Shown here piece by piece: positions 34,982 through 44,478 of a DNA stretch of 64,000 bases. Positions within the stretch are counted from its first letter, which is position 1; each line of letters begins with the position of its first letter. Origin of the DNA: JAYODZ01 sp965662735 (GTDB lineage Bacteria; Pseudomonadota; Alphaproteobacteria; RS24); assembly GCA_965662735.1 (NCBI GenBank), contig CBFIIU010000005.1, forward strand, positions 43,305 to 107,304, in the 5' to 3' direction. The notes beneath the pieces are model-generated. The model was not told where the DNA came from and did no database searches. It worked only from the letters and a program-made list of their open reading frames with translations. Position numbers and translations under genes: made by a program.

Positions 34982-37435
34982 ATGAAACAGCTACTCCCCA
35001 ACACACGATCGCTTTTGGGTGATCCCTTATCCTTTTTTCAAAGCACAGCCTTTTTTCACAGCTCACCCTTTTCTTACAGTTTAGCAGGCCGACGATTACT
35101 CTTGGCAATGATGATCAGCTGCGCTCTGGCCATCAGCAGTTTTTTACAAGCCGCAAAGGCCGATCCAAAGCAAGCCACAGAACCCAGCACACCCTTCTCT
35201 CAAACCCAAACACCCGCACGCTCACAAAAAGACAAAAACAGTCCAGAAGTAGGCCGACTAACCCTCGACCCCGTTACTGTTTCGGCCACCCTCCAGGCAG
35301 AACCTTTATCGGAAATTCCCGCTTCTGTTGATACGTTTGACTTTCTGGCACATCCAACAGCGCGACTGATCACCCATGCCGATGAGGTGACCCAGTTCAT
35401 TCCAGGGGTGCAAGTGGCGATGGCCAATGGCACACAAGCTGCGTTCCAAATTCGTGGAATTGGCGCGGTCGATCATCAAGCATTGACGCCCGGTGCCGCC
35501 GCCATCTATCGCGACGGCGTTTTTCTGGCGACCAATGTGCAAACGGCTGGCCTGCTCTATGATCTCGCGCGGGTCGATGTTCTCAAAGGCCCGCAAGGAA
35601 CGCTGTATGGACGCAATGCCGCCTCTGGGGTTATCCAATTCTTATCGGTCACGCCCGGGCCCGAGCAAAGCCAATATGCCGAATTTGGGACAGGGAGCTT
35701 CAATCGCCTCGACCTGCAAGCCGCCGGGGGCATGGCCTTGTCCGACGATAGCTGGATACGGGTTGCCGGTCGGTTTGTCCGTGAAGACCCGACGCGCGAC
35801 AATGTGCAAACGGATCCAAATATTCCTGCTGGCCCACGCGGCGAAGGGGGCCTGACCCATAATTATGGCCTGCGCGTGAGCATGAAAAAACTCACCAATT
35901 CCGGGGCCTGGATATTCCGAGGTCACTTAGAGCAAGATCGAGGCATTAATCCAGTTCCCCTCAATCAAGCGCTCAATGTAAGTAAGTTCAAGGTCTCGAC
36001 GGCGGGCGACGGGATGCGTCACCGTGACAATCAATTTTACGGGGCCTCAGCAGAATGGACGGGTCTGTGGAATGATTGGCAAATCGCCTCCTTGACGGCT
36101 CTCGAGGGATATCAACAGCGTTATGGGTTCGACTTTGATGGCACGCCCGCCCCAAACGGCAATGAAAATATGAATGCGAATTTGTCTTACGATCGCGACT
36201 ATCTTCAATTCAGCCAAGATCTGCGCGCAAACCGAGAATTTGATTGGGGTACTAGTCTGATCGGCGCAACCCTTCGCGCGGATGATTTTTCACAGCGCTA
36301 TATCATTTGGTGCGGTGTGCTCGACCCCTCCAGCTTAATTGGCTCCTGTAATTATGTGGGCGCACTCGGGCGGGTTGGGTCAAACCCTGCAAGTTCGGCC
36401 GCCGCTGCGACACTGGTCACCGATATTGACCAGACCCACCGAACCCTGGCTCTGTATTCGCGCAATGATATTGTCTTAAATGATGCGCTGACATTAACCC
36501 TGGGGGCTCGGGTGGCGCGCGAACAGGTGCATGGCTCAGGGTCGGGGCAGCATATTTTTAGAGATGGTGTTTGGGCCGATAATAATCGCGGGGATTATGG
36601 GCCCGCACGCGGCAGCAATCGCATTCACGAAACGCCGCTATCGGGTTCCGCCGCCCTCAGCTATCGCCTGAATGATACCGGGCGCGCCTATTTCTCTATT
36701 ACCAATGGCTATAAGACCGGCGGGTTTAATGGCGAGGTGCAGAATAATGCCTTACATTTTTCAGATGCCGGTCTGTTTCAAACGGAGATGGTCACCGCAT
36801 ATGAGCTTGGCTATAAGGCCCAACCGAGCAAGCAACTGGCTTGGTCTATCGCGGGCTTTATTCAAGACTACCGATCGCCGCAAGCCCGCATCTTTGTCAA
36901 TTTTCCATTGGACGATGGCTCCTTCATCACCTCTAACTCACTTTCTAATCTAGATGCAGCGACGGTGAATGGCGTTGAGGCGAATGTAACCCTGCAACCC
37001 TTCGAGCAACTCTATGTGCGCGCCGGTGCGGTCTATCTCGATACAAATATTCATCAAGATAGCGATGCTTTAGGCAATGCAGCCCTGTTTGATGAGAAAC
37101 CGCTTCCCTTTGCCTCGCGTATGTCTGCCACCTTGGCTGTTGAGCGGGATTGGATTTTATCTTCCGATATCCGCCTCTCCCTCGGGGTCGCCCTCAAATA
37201 TCGTAGTCGCTATTTCCTGGATGCCGAAGGTCGGAACGATCGCTCACAACCAAGTTTCACCACGGGTGATGCCGAGGCACAGATCCATTTTGTTAAACCG
37301 CAAATCGATCTCAACTTCAGTATCAAAAACCTCACTAATGAAGATTATGCGACATCTGGTTTTGGGTTCATTGGCTACAACACCTTCCGCTCCGACCCGC
37401 GCCGTTTTTGGGTGAGTGTGCGTAAGACTTTCTAA
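34982..37435 (+). CDS. TonB-dependent outer-membrane receptor
   Basis: 817 aa. A hydrophobic signal segment (about 40-62) follows an unusually long, Ser/Phe-rich leader whose DNA is itself tandem-like, so the true start may be ATG 35107 or close. The mature part has a TonB-box-like VTVSA, a plug domain (FIPGVQVAMANGTQAAFQIRG, DVLKGPQGTLYGRNAASG) and a 22-strand-type barrel ending in Phe. The C-terminal NLTNEDYATSGFG block is typical. It imports a siderophore, vitamin, glycan or other bulky substrate. Nearby oxidases suggest a carbon source, but iron is possible. Confidence 0.93.
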   Translation: MKQLLPNTRSLLGDPLSFFQSTAFFHSSPFSYSLAGRRLLLAMMISCALAISSFLQAAKADPKQATEPSTPFSQTQTPARSQKDKNSPEVGRLTLDPVTVSATLQAEPLSEIPASVDTFDFLAHPTARLITHADEVTQFIPGVQVAMANGTQAAFQIRGIGAVDHQALTPGAAAIYRDGVFLATNVQTAGLLYDLARVDVLKGPQGTLYGRNAASGVIQFLSVTPGPEQSQYAEFGTGSFNRLDLQAAGGMALSDDSWIRVAGRFVREDPTRDNVQTDPNIPAGPRGEGGLTHNYGLRVSMKKLTNSGAWIFRGHLEQDRGINPVPLNQALNVSKFKVSTAGDGMRHRDNQFYGASAEWTGLWNDWQIASLTALEGYQQRYGFDFDGTPAPNGNENMNANLSYDRDYLQFSQDLRANREFDWGTSLIGATLRADDFSQRYIIWCGVLDPSSLIGSCNYVGALGRVGSNPASSAAAATLVTDIDQTHRTLALYSRNDIVLNDALTLTLGARVAREQVHGSGSGQHIFRDGVWADNNRGDYGPARGSNRIHETPLSGSAALSYRLNDTGRAYFSITNGYKTGGFNGEVQNNALHFSDAGLFQTEMVTAYELGYKAQPSKQLAWSIAGFIQDYRSPQARIFVNFPLDDGSFITSNSLSNLDAATVNGVEANVTLQPFEQLYVRAGAVYLDTNIHQDSDALGNAALFDEKPLPFASRMSATLAVERDWILSSDIRLSLGVALKYRSRYFLDAEGRNDRSQPSFTTGDAEAQIHFVKPQIDLNFSIKNLTNEDYATSGFGFIGYNTFRSDPRRFWVSVRKTF

Positions 37436-37536
37436 ACGCTTCGCCCTCCCCCAAAGGAACCCCAAAGTGAACAAAACATAGACAAGCCCTCCCGCTTCCT
37501 TCATGATTTGCGGAGGTCAATTGGGGAGGACATGTC

Positions 37537-38013
37537 ATGCGTGAACCGCAACTCGAGAAATTATTTCGTATTGAGGCCGATGTCGCAGCGGGGTATCCGT
37601 CGGGGCCCAGTCATCAAATAGTCAATGTCTTAGGGGGACAGATCTTAGGCCAAGGACGATGTGCCGACCTCAAAGGCGAGATTATTGCACCATCGGGTGA
37701 TTGGCTGTCGGTCACAGAAACCGGCTTGTTCATGCTCGATGTTCGGATGTCGGCGCGCTTTGGCTCTGATATTTTATACATCACCTATCAAGGGCGTGCG
37801 GTGATGACGGAAGCGCATACCGCAAAAATTGCGCAAGGCGAAGCGCTGACGCGTGATGATATTAGTTTTGTCGGCAACCCGATCATGCAGTCCGCAGCCC
37901 CGTCTTTTTCTTGGGTACAAAACCATATTTTTGTGAGCACGATGCAAGAACTTATTTTCGCGACCGAGGAAAAGCCCGGTCGTATTATCTATGATGTTTT
38001 CTGCGTCACCTGA
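37537..38013 (+). CDS. DUF3237 protein
   Basis: 158 aa, GGGGAGG before the ATG. The blocks LDVRMSARFG, ILYITYQGRAVM, SFSWVQNHIFV and IIYDVFCV fit the DUF3237 beta-barrel family found in catabolic clusters. No catalytic residues are assigned in the family to my knowledge. It follows the TonB receptor by 100 bp on the same strand and precedes a bidirectional terminator. Confidence 0.82.
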   Translation: MREPQLEKLFRIEADVAAGYPSGPSHQIVNVLGGQILGQGRCADLKGEIIAPSGDWLSVTETGLFMLDVRMSARFGSDILYITYQGRAVMTEAHTAKIAQGEALTRDDISFVGNPIMQSAAPSFSWVQNHIFVSTMQELIFATEEKPGRIIYDVFCVT

Positions 38014-38040
38014 GGGAAGGCACCTCGAAAACCAAATCAA

Positions 38041-38072
38041 AAAAGCCGCGCTCTGAAGAACGCGGCTTTTTC
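38041..38072. terminator. bidirectional Rho-independent terminator
   Basis: AAAAGCCGCG pairs with CGCGGCTTTT across CTCTGAAGAA-type loop sequence. Runs of A and T on either side let it work in both directions. It lies between the convergent DUF3237 and aldehyde dehydrogenase genes. Confidence 0.9.
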
Positions 38073-38114
38073 ATTGCTTCGGCGTTTCATGAACGCGCGA
38101 AAGCCGGCCTAACG

Positions 38115-39518
38115 TTACGATAATGCAACATTGATCACTTTGCGTTGCGTGAACTCGAGGAAACCCTCATGCCCCAATTCGGCACCAATACCTGAATTTT
38201 TAGCCCCGCCAAACGGGATATGGGGTGCCAGATCAGCGTGTTTATTCACCCAAACCGTGCCGCTTTCAACGCGCGTTGCCACATCATAGGCGCGATCTGT
38301 GTTAGCGGACCACACAGACCCTCCCAAACCATAATCTGTGTTATTGGCGCGTTCGACGACGTCGTCCAGATCATCGAATTTGATCACCGGAAGAACCGGG
38401 CCAAACTGTTCCTCATCCACCAAACGAGAGCCTTCTTTGATATCGCGGACAATCGTTGGTCGGATGAAATAGCCCTTGCGATCTTCAACCACACCCCCGG
38501 CAATCACCGTGCCATTTTTCTGGCCATCGGCGAGGAACTCCTGAACTTTCTCATATTGCATTTTATTCTGGAGCGGACCGATCTGTGTCCCTTGTTCCAA
38601 TCCATCGCCAATAATGGCATCATTGGCGAGCTTGGCGAGCGCATCGCATAAACGGTCGTAAACAGTTTCATGCGCGTAGACACGCTTAATCGCGATACAA
38701 ATTTGGCCATTATTGCCAAACGCGCCGCCAAAGATTTTGGGGGCAACTTCATCTACATCCACATCATCCATCACAATGCTGGCATCATTTCCGCCCAACT
38801 CCAATGTAATGCGCTTCAACGTGCTGGCGGCAGCGGCCATCACTTTGGCCCCCGTTTGCGTTGAACCCGTGAAGGAAATTTTTGCAATATGCGGGTGGTT
38901 GGTCATGGCATCGCCCAGATCATTTTGATCGGCGATAATATTCAAAACCCCTGCAGGCAACACATGGGCGATTAATTCGCCGAGACGAAGCGCCGTCAGC
39001 GGCGTCGTGGGGGCGGGCTTTACAATAATGGTGTTACCCGCCATTAGCGCGGCCGGTAATTTAAAGCCCAAAAGAACTAACGGAAAATTCCAAGGAATAA
39101 TCGCACCAATAACCCCTAGCGGCTTGCGGTGTATTTCGACGCGCTGAGTGTCGTCATCTTGGATGGTCTCAACAGGCAAATCCAGTGTTTGGAAATATCG
39201 GAAAAAACCAGAAATCGAGGCCACCTCTACTTGCGCCTCGGCAAGCGGTTTGCCCTGCTCGCTGGTCAATAGGCGCGCTAATTCATCGGCATTTTGATCG
39301 ACGATATCGGCGATTTCCAACATTTTCGCACGTCGTTCATCCATGGTGGTTTCCCGCCAGCTTTTGAAAGCCCGATTAGCCGCAGCAACCGCCTCATCAA
39401 GCTGGGCTTTCGACGCCGTTGGGCATTTGGCAAAGGGCTCCTCCGTCGCCGGATTTAAAACATCCATGGAGCTAGCCCCATCCACTAATTTTCCATCGAT
39501 TAATAATTTAAAAGACAT
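38115..39518 (-). CDS. NAD-dependent aldehyde dehydrogenase
   Basis: 467-aa ALDH enzyme. IPWNFP (141-146), FTGST (216-220), general-base Glu in LELGGND (E240) and catalytic Cys in NNGQICIAIKR (C274) are all present. It lies 197 bp downstream of the ADH gene and on the same strand as P450 and ADH, consistent with the third step alcohol to aldehyde to acid. The substrate is unknown. It is clearly different from the ALDH at 4030-5460. Confidence 0.9.
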   Translation of the reverse strand: MSFKLLIDGKLVDGASSMDVLNPATEEPFAKCPTASKAQLDEAVAAANRAFKSWRETTMDERRAKMLEIADIVDQNADELARLLTSEQGKPLAEAQVEVASISGFFRYFQTLDLPVETIQDDDTQRVEIHRKPLGVIGAIIPWNFPLVLLGFKLPAALMAGNTIIVKPAPTTPLTALRLGELIAHVLPAGVLNIIADQNDLGDAMTNHPHIAKISFTGSTQTGAKVMAAAASTLKRITLELGGNDASIVMDDVDVDEVAPKIFGGAFGNNGQICIAIKRVYAHETVYDRLCDALAKLANDAIIGDGLEQGTQIGPLQNKMQYEKVQEFLADGQKNGTVIAGGVVEDRKGYFIRPTIVRDIKEGSRLVDEEQFGPVLPVIKFDDLDDVVERANNTDYGLGGSVWSANTDRAYDVATRVESGTVWVNKHADLAPHIPFGGAKNSGIGAELGHEGFLEFTQRKVINVALS

Positions 39519-39715
39519 CTACGCCTCCCTCTTTTCTCTCTCGCTATTCTCTCTCGTTTTTAACCTTCATGTCGTCTTATCTGAATTGTATATCTGACCG
39601 ATCAGTTGCGTCGCTGTCTCAAACGGCCAATCAATTATTGGTGCACATCGGCCTCCACTCCCAATGATGCTAGCGCCGATCAGGGGCGCGAGTCTATGCC
39701 CCCAATCATGTCAAC

Positions 39716-40741
39716 CTATTGGGTCAGGCTCGCCATATCGATCACAAAACGATAGCGCACATCCGCACGATCGAGCCGCTCATAGGCCGTATTCACCTCT
39801 TGCATCGTGATCATCTCAATATCGGGCACCACCTGATGGTGCGCACAAAACTCGAGTAATTCTTGGGTTTCAGCGATACCGCCAATGCCCGACCCGGTGA
39901 GGATACGCCGCCCCAATAAGTGGCCCGTATGCAGCTCGGGCATCATCTCAATCATCCCCACTATCACCAAAGCTCGATCGATTTTGAGCAAGGGCAAGTA
40001 AGGCGCAACTTCATGGCGCACAGGGATCGTATCGATGATCAAATCAAATGAATTGGCGGCGGCGCGCATTGCCTCTCGGTCAGTGGTCAGCAGCACATGT
40101 TGAGCGCCCAACCGTTTCGCATCCGAGGTTTTCTCGGGCGAGCGCGTCATGACGGTCACCTCGGCGCCCATCGCACCTGCGAGCTTCACGCCCATGTGAC
40201 CAAGGCCGCCCAGCCCAATGACGCCCACACGGTCGCCTGCTTGAATATTCCACTGCCGCAGAGGCGAATAAGTTGTAATGCCCGCACATAATATGGGGGC
40301 GGCCGCCGCCAAATCGAGCGCATCGGGGACTTTAATAACAAATTTGTCACGGACCACGATTTTATTGGAGTATCCCCCCATAGTGCGCGATCCGTCATGG
40401 CGGTCGACCCCCCCATAGGTGCCGGTCATGCCCTCGAGGCAATAGACCTCCAAATCGTCCAGACAATGGCTGCACGTGTCACAACTATCAACCATACACC
40501 CCACCGCCACACGGTCTCCGACCTGATGGCGTGTCACATCTGTACCCACCGCAGCCACAATTCCGGTGATCTCATGTCCTGGGACAACGGGATATTTTGT
40601 TCGCCCCCAATCATTTCGGGCCGTATGCACGTCGGAATGACAGATGCCACAAAACGAGATATCAATGAGCACATCNNNNNNNNNNGGTTGGTCGGCTGCC
40701 ATTGCGGCATAGCTCAAAGCTTCATATTCATTGGTGGACAT
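39716..40741 (-). CDS. zinc-dependent alcohol dehydrogenase (YahK/CAD type), internal gap
   Basis: Medium-chain ADH. Catalytic zinc residues are in FCGICHSDVH and VPGHE; the structural zinc cysteines are in DSCDTCSHCLDDLEVYC; the NAD(P) motif is GLGGLGHMG. AAPILCAGITTYSPLRQW is typical of YahK-like aldehyde reductases. The N-terminus is interrupted by 10 N; comparison with the family suggests about 15 residues (45 bp) are really missing. Start 40741 is preferred as GGAGGG is 4-5 nt upstream. It follows the P450 gene by 30 nt, so one operon. Confidence 0.88.
   Translation of the reverse strand: MSTNEYEALSYAAMAADQXXXXDVLIDISFCGICHSDVHTARNDWGRTKYPVVPGHEITGIVAAVGTDVTRHQVGDRVAVGCMVDSCDTCSHCLDDLEVYCLEGMTGTYGGVDRHDGSRTMGGYSNKIVVRDKFVIKVPDALDLAAAAPILCAGITTYSPLRQWNIQAGDRVGVIGLGGLGHMGVKLAGAMGAEVTVMTRSPEKTSDAKRLGAQHVLLTTDREAMRAAANSFDLIIDTIPVRHEVAPYLPLLKIDRALVIVGMIEMMPELHTGHLLGRRILTGSGIGGIAETQELLEFCAHHQVVPDIEMITMQEVNTAYERLDRADVRYRFVIDMASLTQ
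40676..40685. other. short assembly gap (10 N) in ADH gene
   Basis: Ten N within the N-terminal region of the alcohol dehydrogenase. Family alignment from memory implies roughly 45 bp of coding sequence belongs here. Confidence 0.95.
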
Positions 40742-40771
40742 CATCCCTCCTCACATCGTGGATTTTGTGCA

Positions 40772-42017
40772 TCAAGATGCAAATTTAAAGGCAATGGGTA
40801 AAGACTTAGGGCCCGACACAAAGCTGGCAGATACGCGTTTTAACGGGCCCGTCATCTCAACATGGTGCAGACGCGGCACTAATTCTTCCCAAAATATCCG
40901 CATCTCCAGCCGCGCCAAATGCTGCCCCAAACAAACATGCGGGCCATAGCCCAGTGCCAGATGACGGTTTGGCTTGCGTGAAATGTCGAAAGTAAACGGA
41001 TTTTCAAATGCGTCCTCATCGCGGCAGGCCGATGCGAAGGAGACCATCATCCAATCCTCTTTTTCGATCTTCATGTCACGGAGGATGGTATTTTGTGTTG
41101 CGCTGCGCATGAAATGTTTGACGGGCGCTTCCCACCGGATCGACTCTTCGACAAGGCCCGAGATCAGATCTGGATTAGCTTTCAGCTGGCGCAAAAGATC
41201 TGGATTTTGGCAGATTGCCCACATTGCTGCGGAAACCGAATTGGAGGTTGTATCATGACCTGCCGTCGCCGTGATCACATAATANNNNNNNNNNGCCATT
41301 GGCAATCACACTTGCGAGATCTTCTTTCGGCGCGGTGCGACGCTCCTCCGTCAACTTATTAAAATAAGCAAACACCTCCTGGGCCACCGCGACAGTGGCC
41401 TGAACGCGTTCTTCCTCCGTCAAATTATTATGACCGGCCGTATTCATATCCGCGTCTTCGGCGCCAAAAACTTGTTGCGTTAATTTGAGCATTAACGGTT
41501 CTTGCTCATCGGGAACGCCCAATATTTCCATCACCACACCCAGCGGATAATAGAGCGCAACATCCGAGGCAAAATCGCATGTACCGCCCAGCGCGGCCAT
41601 CGCATCAACAGCCGCCCGAGCGCGTTCGCGAATTTTGGGTTCTAGACGACGCAGCGAAGAAGGGCCGAACCAGCTTTGCGTGAGCGCACGATATTTTCCA
41701 TGATCGGGCTCGTCCATTTGCACAAGTGTCCGGAATATATGCGGTGACCCACCGGTTTGCCGACGGGTTTCTTCATCCGCTATGCGGGTCGTCAAGACCG
41801 TTGCCTTATCGCCCGCGTGAAACAGACTATTGTCTTTCTCGATTGCCTGAACATCATCATATTTACTGATAAACCAAAACGGCTCATAGCCGTCGACACG
41901 GGCAATGGACACAGGGGCCTCACGACGGAGTTGCGCGAAGACATCGTGAATGTAGTCAAAATCAGAATAAGCCTCGGCGGAGACTAATGCTTTGGCCAAA
42001 TGACTTGGCATATCCAT
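40772..42017 (-). CDS. cytochrome P450, interrupted by a short gap
   Basis: One P450 gene broken into two frames by 10 N at 41285-41294. Start 42017 has GGGAGG upstream. The N-terminal part includes the C-helix FRTLVQMDEPDHGKYR. After the gap come the I-helix AGHDTTSNS, the K-helix ExxR (EESIRW) and the haem loop ALGYGPHVCLGQHLA. The loop's usual Phe, seven residues before the Cys, is Leu. About 15 residues seem lost in the gap. It is a soluble, three-component bacterial type; no ferredoxin gene is adjacent. ADH follows 30 nt downstream. Confidence 0.9.
41285..41294. other. short assembly gap (10 N) in P450 gene
   Basis: Ten N between the G/H-helix region and the I-helix. The reading frame does not continue across it as drawn, so its true length is not 10. 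Confidence 0.95.
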
Positions 42018-42132
42018 AAGGTTTCCCTCCCTATATCCGATGATCCGGTCAAGATTTAAGGCGCATGCGCTCAAAGCTGCTCACGACCTCAGAAATTATG
42101 CTACCATCTCGTGACTTTAATCAATTCGAAAA

Positions 42133-43344
42133 ATGATCATGCAGCCCTCTTCTTCACCTCATGTCGTCATTATCGGCGCTGGCATTGCCGGGCTCACCAG
42201 CGCCCTATGCTTTCTCCATTTTGGCTATCGGGTTACTGTCATTGAGCAGAAGCCTCAGCTCGGCGAAGCCGGGGCTGGAATTCAATTGAGCCCGAATGCC
42301 ATGCATGTTTTGCGCGCATTGGGGATGGAGAACAAACTCATAATGAGCGCCGATCAACCCGCATCACTGGATATGCGCGATGGTCGATCGGGACAGAGGA
42401 TCTTTTCCATTCCCCTGTCGCAGCAGCATTTAGCCAAATGGGGGGCGCCTTATCTGCACATCCACCGGTCCGATCTCATCACGCATTTGTCCGACGCCCT
42501 GTTATCCCGCTCACCCGAAAGTCTGGTTTTGGGAAAATCGGCGCAGTCATGGGAAAGGCGTGGTGCACAGATCCGCCTGCGCTGCGAAGATGGCGACGCA
42601 ATTGAAGCGGATCTCCTGATTGGCGCAGATGGTATTCGCTCGACCCTGCGGCAGGCTTTATTCCCCAACATCCAGCCGCATTATTCGGGCCAGACGGCAT
42701 GGCGGTTTACGGTTGCCCCAAACCCGCACACAAATATTCCATCAAGCGCGTGTGTGTGGACAGGATCAGGTCGCCACGCCGTGACCTACCCGCTTCGCCA
42801 TGGACGCTTGATCAATTTTGTTGGGGTTGTCGAGCGCACCACTGCTTCTTCCAACCCTCTTGCAGAAGACTGGACACGCCGTGGCACACGCGAAGAGGCC
42901 TTGAAAGACTTCGCCGAATGGCATCCTGATCTTCTCGATCTTATTGATCGCGCTGAGGCCCATTATGTGTGGGCATTGCATGACCACCCACCCTTAACGC
43001 AATGGTATGATCAACGCCTGATTTTCCTCGGCGACGCCTGCCATCCGCTCTTGCCCTTTATGGCCCAAGGGGCGGCAATGGCCATCGAAGATTCGTATGT
43101 GCTGGCCCGTCTTGCGCATGGGTCATCCGATTGGGCGGGTCTCGGCCGTGAATTTCAAGCCCTCCGATCACCGCGGCTGCACCAAATCCGACGCGCTACT
43201 CGCCGCAATGGCTGGCTTTTTCATCTCTCCGGCCCCCCAAAATGGGGAGCGCAAAAGCTGTTGCGCATTGCCGACCAGATCAGCCCGCAGCTTTTATTAT
43301 GGCACCAAGATCGTTTATATCGACATCGCGTGACCCTTGATTAG
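42133..43344 (+). CDS. FAD-dependent aromatic-ring-type monooxygenase
   Basis: 403-aa class A flavoprotein monooxygenase. GxGxxG is IIGAGIAGL; the DG motif is LIGADGIRSTLRQ; the GD motif is IFLGDACHPLLPFMAQGA. It resembles salicylate or 3-hydroxybenzoate hydroxylases and would use NAD(P)H and O2. Divergent from the P450 gene across a 115-bp shared promoter region. No clear ribosome site is seen; ATG 42139 is an alternative start. The substrate is unknown. Confidence 0.9.
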   Translation: MIMQPSSSPHVVIIGAGIAGLTSALCFLHFGYRVTVIEQKPQLGEAGAGIQLSPNAMHVLRALGMENKLIMSADQPASLDMRDGRSGQRIFSIPLSQQHLAKWGAPYLHIHRSDLITHLSDALLSRSPESLVLGKSAQSWERRGAQIRLRCEDGDAIEADLLIGADGIRSTLRQALFPNIQPHYSGQTAWRFTVAPNPHTNIPSSACVWTGSGRHAVTYPLRHGRLINFVGVVERTTASSNPLAEDWTRRGTREEALKDFAEWHPDLLDLIDRAEAHYVWALHDHPPLTQWYDQRLIFLGDACHPLLPFMAQGAAMAIEDSYVLARLAHGSSDWAGLGREFQALRSPRLHQIRRATRRNGWLFHLSGPPKWGAQKLLRIADQISPQLLLWHQDRLYRHRVTLD

Positions 43345-43438
43345 ATAAGGAGCGCCGCCATCGCGATCCATCTTGCGCCTATGGGACGGCAGTGCTTTGA
43401 TACTTAGAATTTGAGTTCACGTGAATGAGGGGATTGAT

Positions 43439-44281
43439 ATGACATTGACCGTGAGACCGACTGGCGCAAGTTGTGGAGCCTATATTGAGGGGATTGACCT
43501 GAGCACCTCCCTCTCATCCGATTGTGTTCAGGAACTCCGCGCCCATTGGCTGGAACATAAAATTCTCATTTTTCCCGATCAACATCTCAGCAATCATGAC
43601 CTTGAGCGCTTCACCGCTTATTTTGGCGCGTTTGGCGAAGATCCCTTTTTTGGCCATATTGATGGGCATAAAAACATTGCCGCCATCCAGCGAAATGCCG
43701 ATGAAAAAACGCCGATCTTTGCTGAAGTCCTGCATTCTGACTGGAGCTTTCTTGAGATACCGCCAGCGGGCACCGTGCTGTATAGCCTGATCATTCCACC
43801 GCATGGCGGCAACACGCTTTTCGCTAATCAGGTAATGGCTTATGAGCGTTTGCCCGTTCGTCTGCGGGAAATCGCTGATGGCTTAACGGCGGTTCACTCT
43901 GCCGAATTAGGGTATGCGCCGGATGGCGCCTATGGCGAAAAAGATGCCGGACGGAGCATGAAAATTGTCTATAGCGAAAAGGCCTATGAGCGTCGGACCC
44001 ATCCCTTTGTGCGAACGCACCCTGAAACAGGCAAGAAAGCTCTTTTCAGCTCACCCGCTTATATTCGGGGCTTCGAAGGTCTAGAGCAACAGGAGAGTGA
44101 TGCACTTTTGCTCGAATTTTTTGGCCATCAAAGTGCAGAGGATCTTATTTATTCACACCCGTGGAAGAAAGATATGCTGGTGATGTGGGATAATCGGTCT
44201 TTGCTACATGCGGCAACGGGCGGCTATGATGGCTATGACCGTTTGCTGCATCGTCTCACCATCGCCGATACACGGTTTTAA
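43439..44281 (+). CDS. TauD/TfdA-family Fe(II)/2-oxoglutarate dioxygenase
   Basis: 280 aa from ATG 43439, with GAGGGG 6 nt upstream. The iron site HxD is H99-S-D101 (EVLHSDWSF), with the distal His in RSLLHAATGG and the 2-oxoglutarate Arg in LLHRLTI. The family hydroxylates taurine, 2,4-D, alkyl sulfates and others, often releasing sulfite, phenol or aldehyde. Its neighbours (FAD monooxygenase, aldo/keto reductase) support a catabolic role. The substrate cannot be read. Confidence 0.9.
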   Translation: MTLTVRPTGASCGAYIEGIDLSTSLSSDCVQELRAHWLEHKILIFPDQHLSNHDLERFTAYFGAFGEDPFFGHIDGHKNIAAIQRNADEKTPIFAEVLHSDWSFLEIPPAGTVLYSLIIPPHGGNTLFANQVMAYERLPVRLREIADGLTAVHSAELGYAPDGAYGEKDAGRSMKIVYSEKAYERRTHPFVRTHPETGKKALFSSPAYIRGFEGLEQQESDALLLEFFGHQSAEDLIYSHPWKKDMLVMWDNRSLLHAATGGYDGYDRLLHRLTIADTRF

Positions 44282-44313
44282 AGCGCGTCTCACCTCCAGC
44301 GGTCGCCTACCTG

Positions 44314-44355
44314 CGGGAGACCCCCTCCTACATAACGGGAGACCTTCCGTCATAA
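44314..44355. repeat. about 21-bp imperfect tandem duplication
   Basis: CGGGAGACC...CATAA occurs twice in a row (44314-44335, 44336-44355) in the spacer after the TauD-like gene. It resembles the other spacer duplications in this window. Confidence 0.55.
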
Positions 44356-44478
44356 TAAGAGAGCGCATTTGCACCTAGACAGGGATGGCTGAGACTTTTA
44401 GCTTAGGGAATATTTATCGCCCAGCCTCGACCCGCATCAACATCACGCCGCCCACACTTAGCCTTGAAGGAGTACACT

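Noticed and set aside
41253..42074. Two separate P450 genes or a pseudogene
   Set aside because: The halves are complementary parts of one P450 and the break coincides with 10 N, so an assembly gap explains it.
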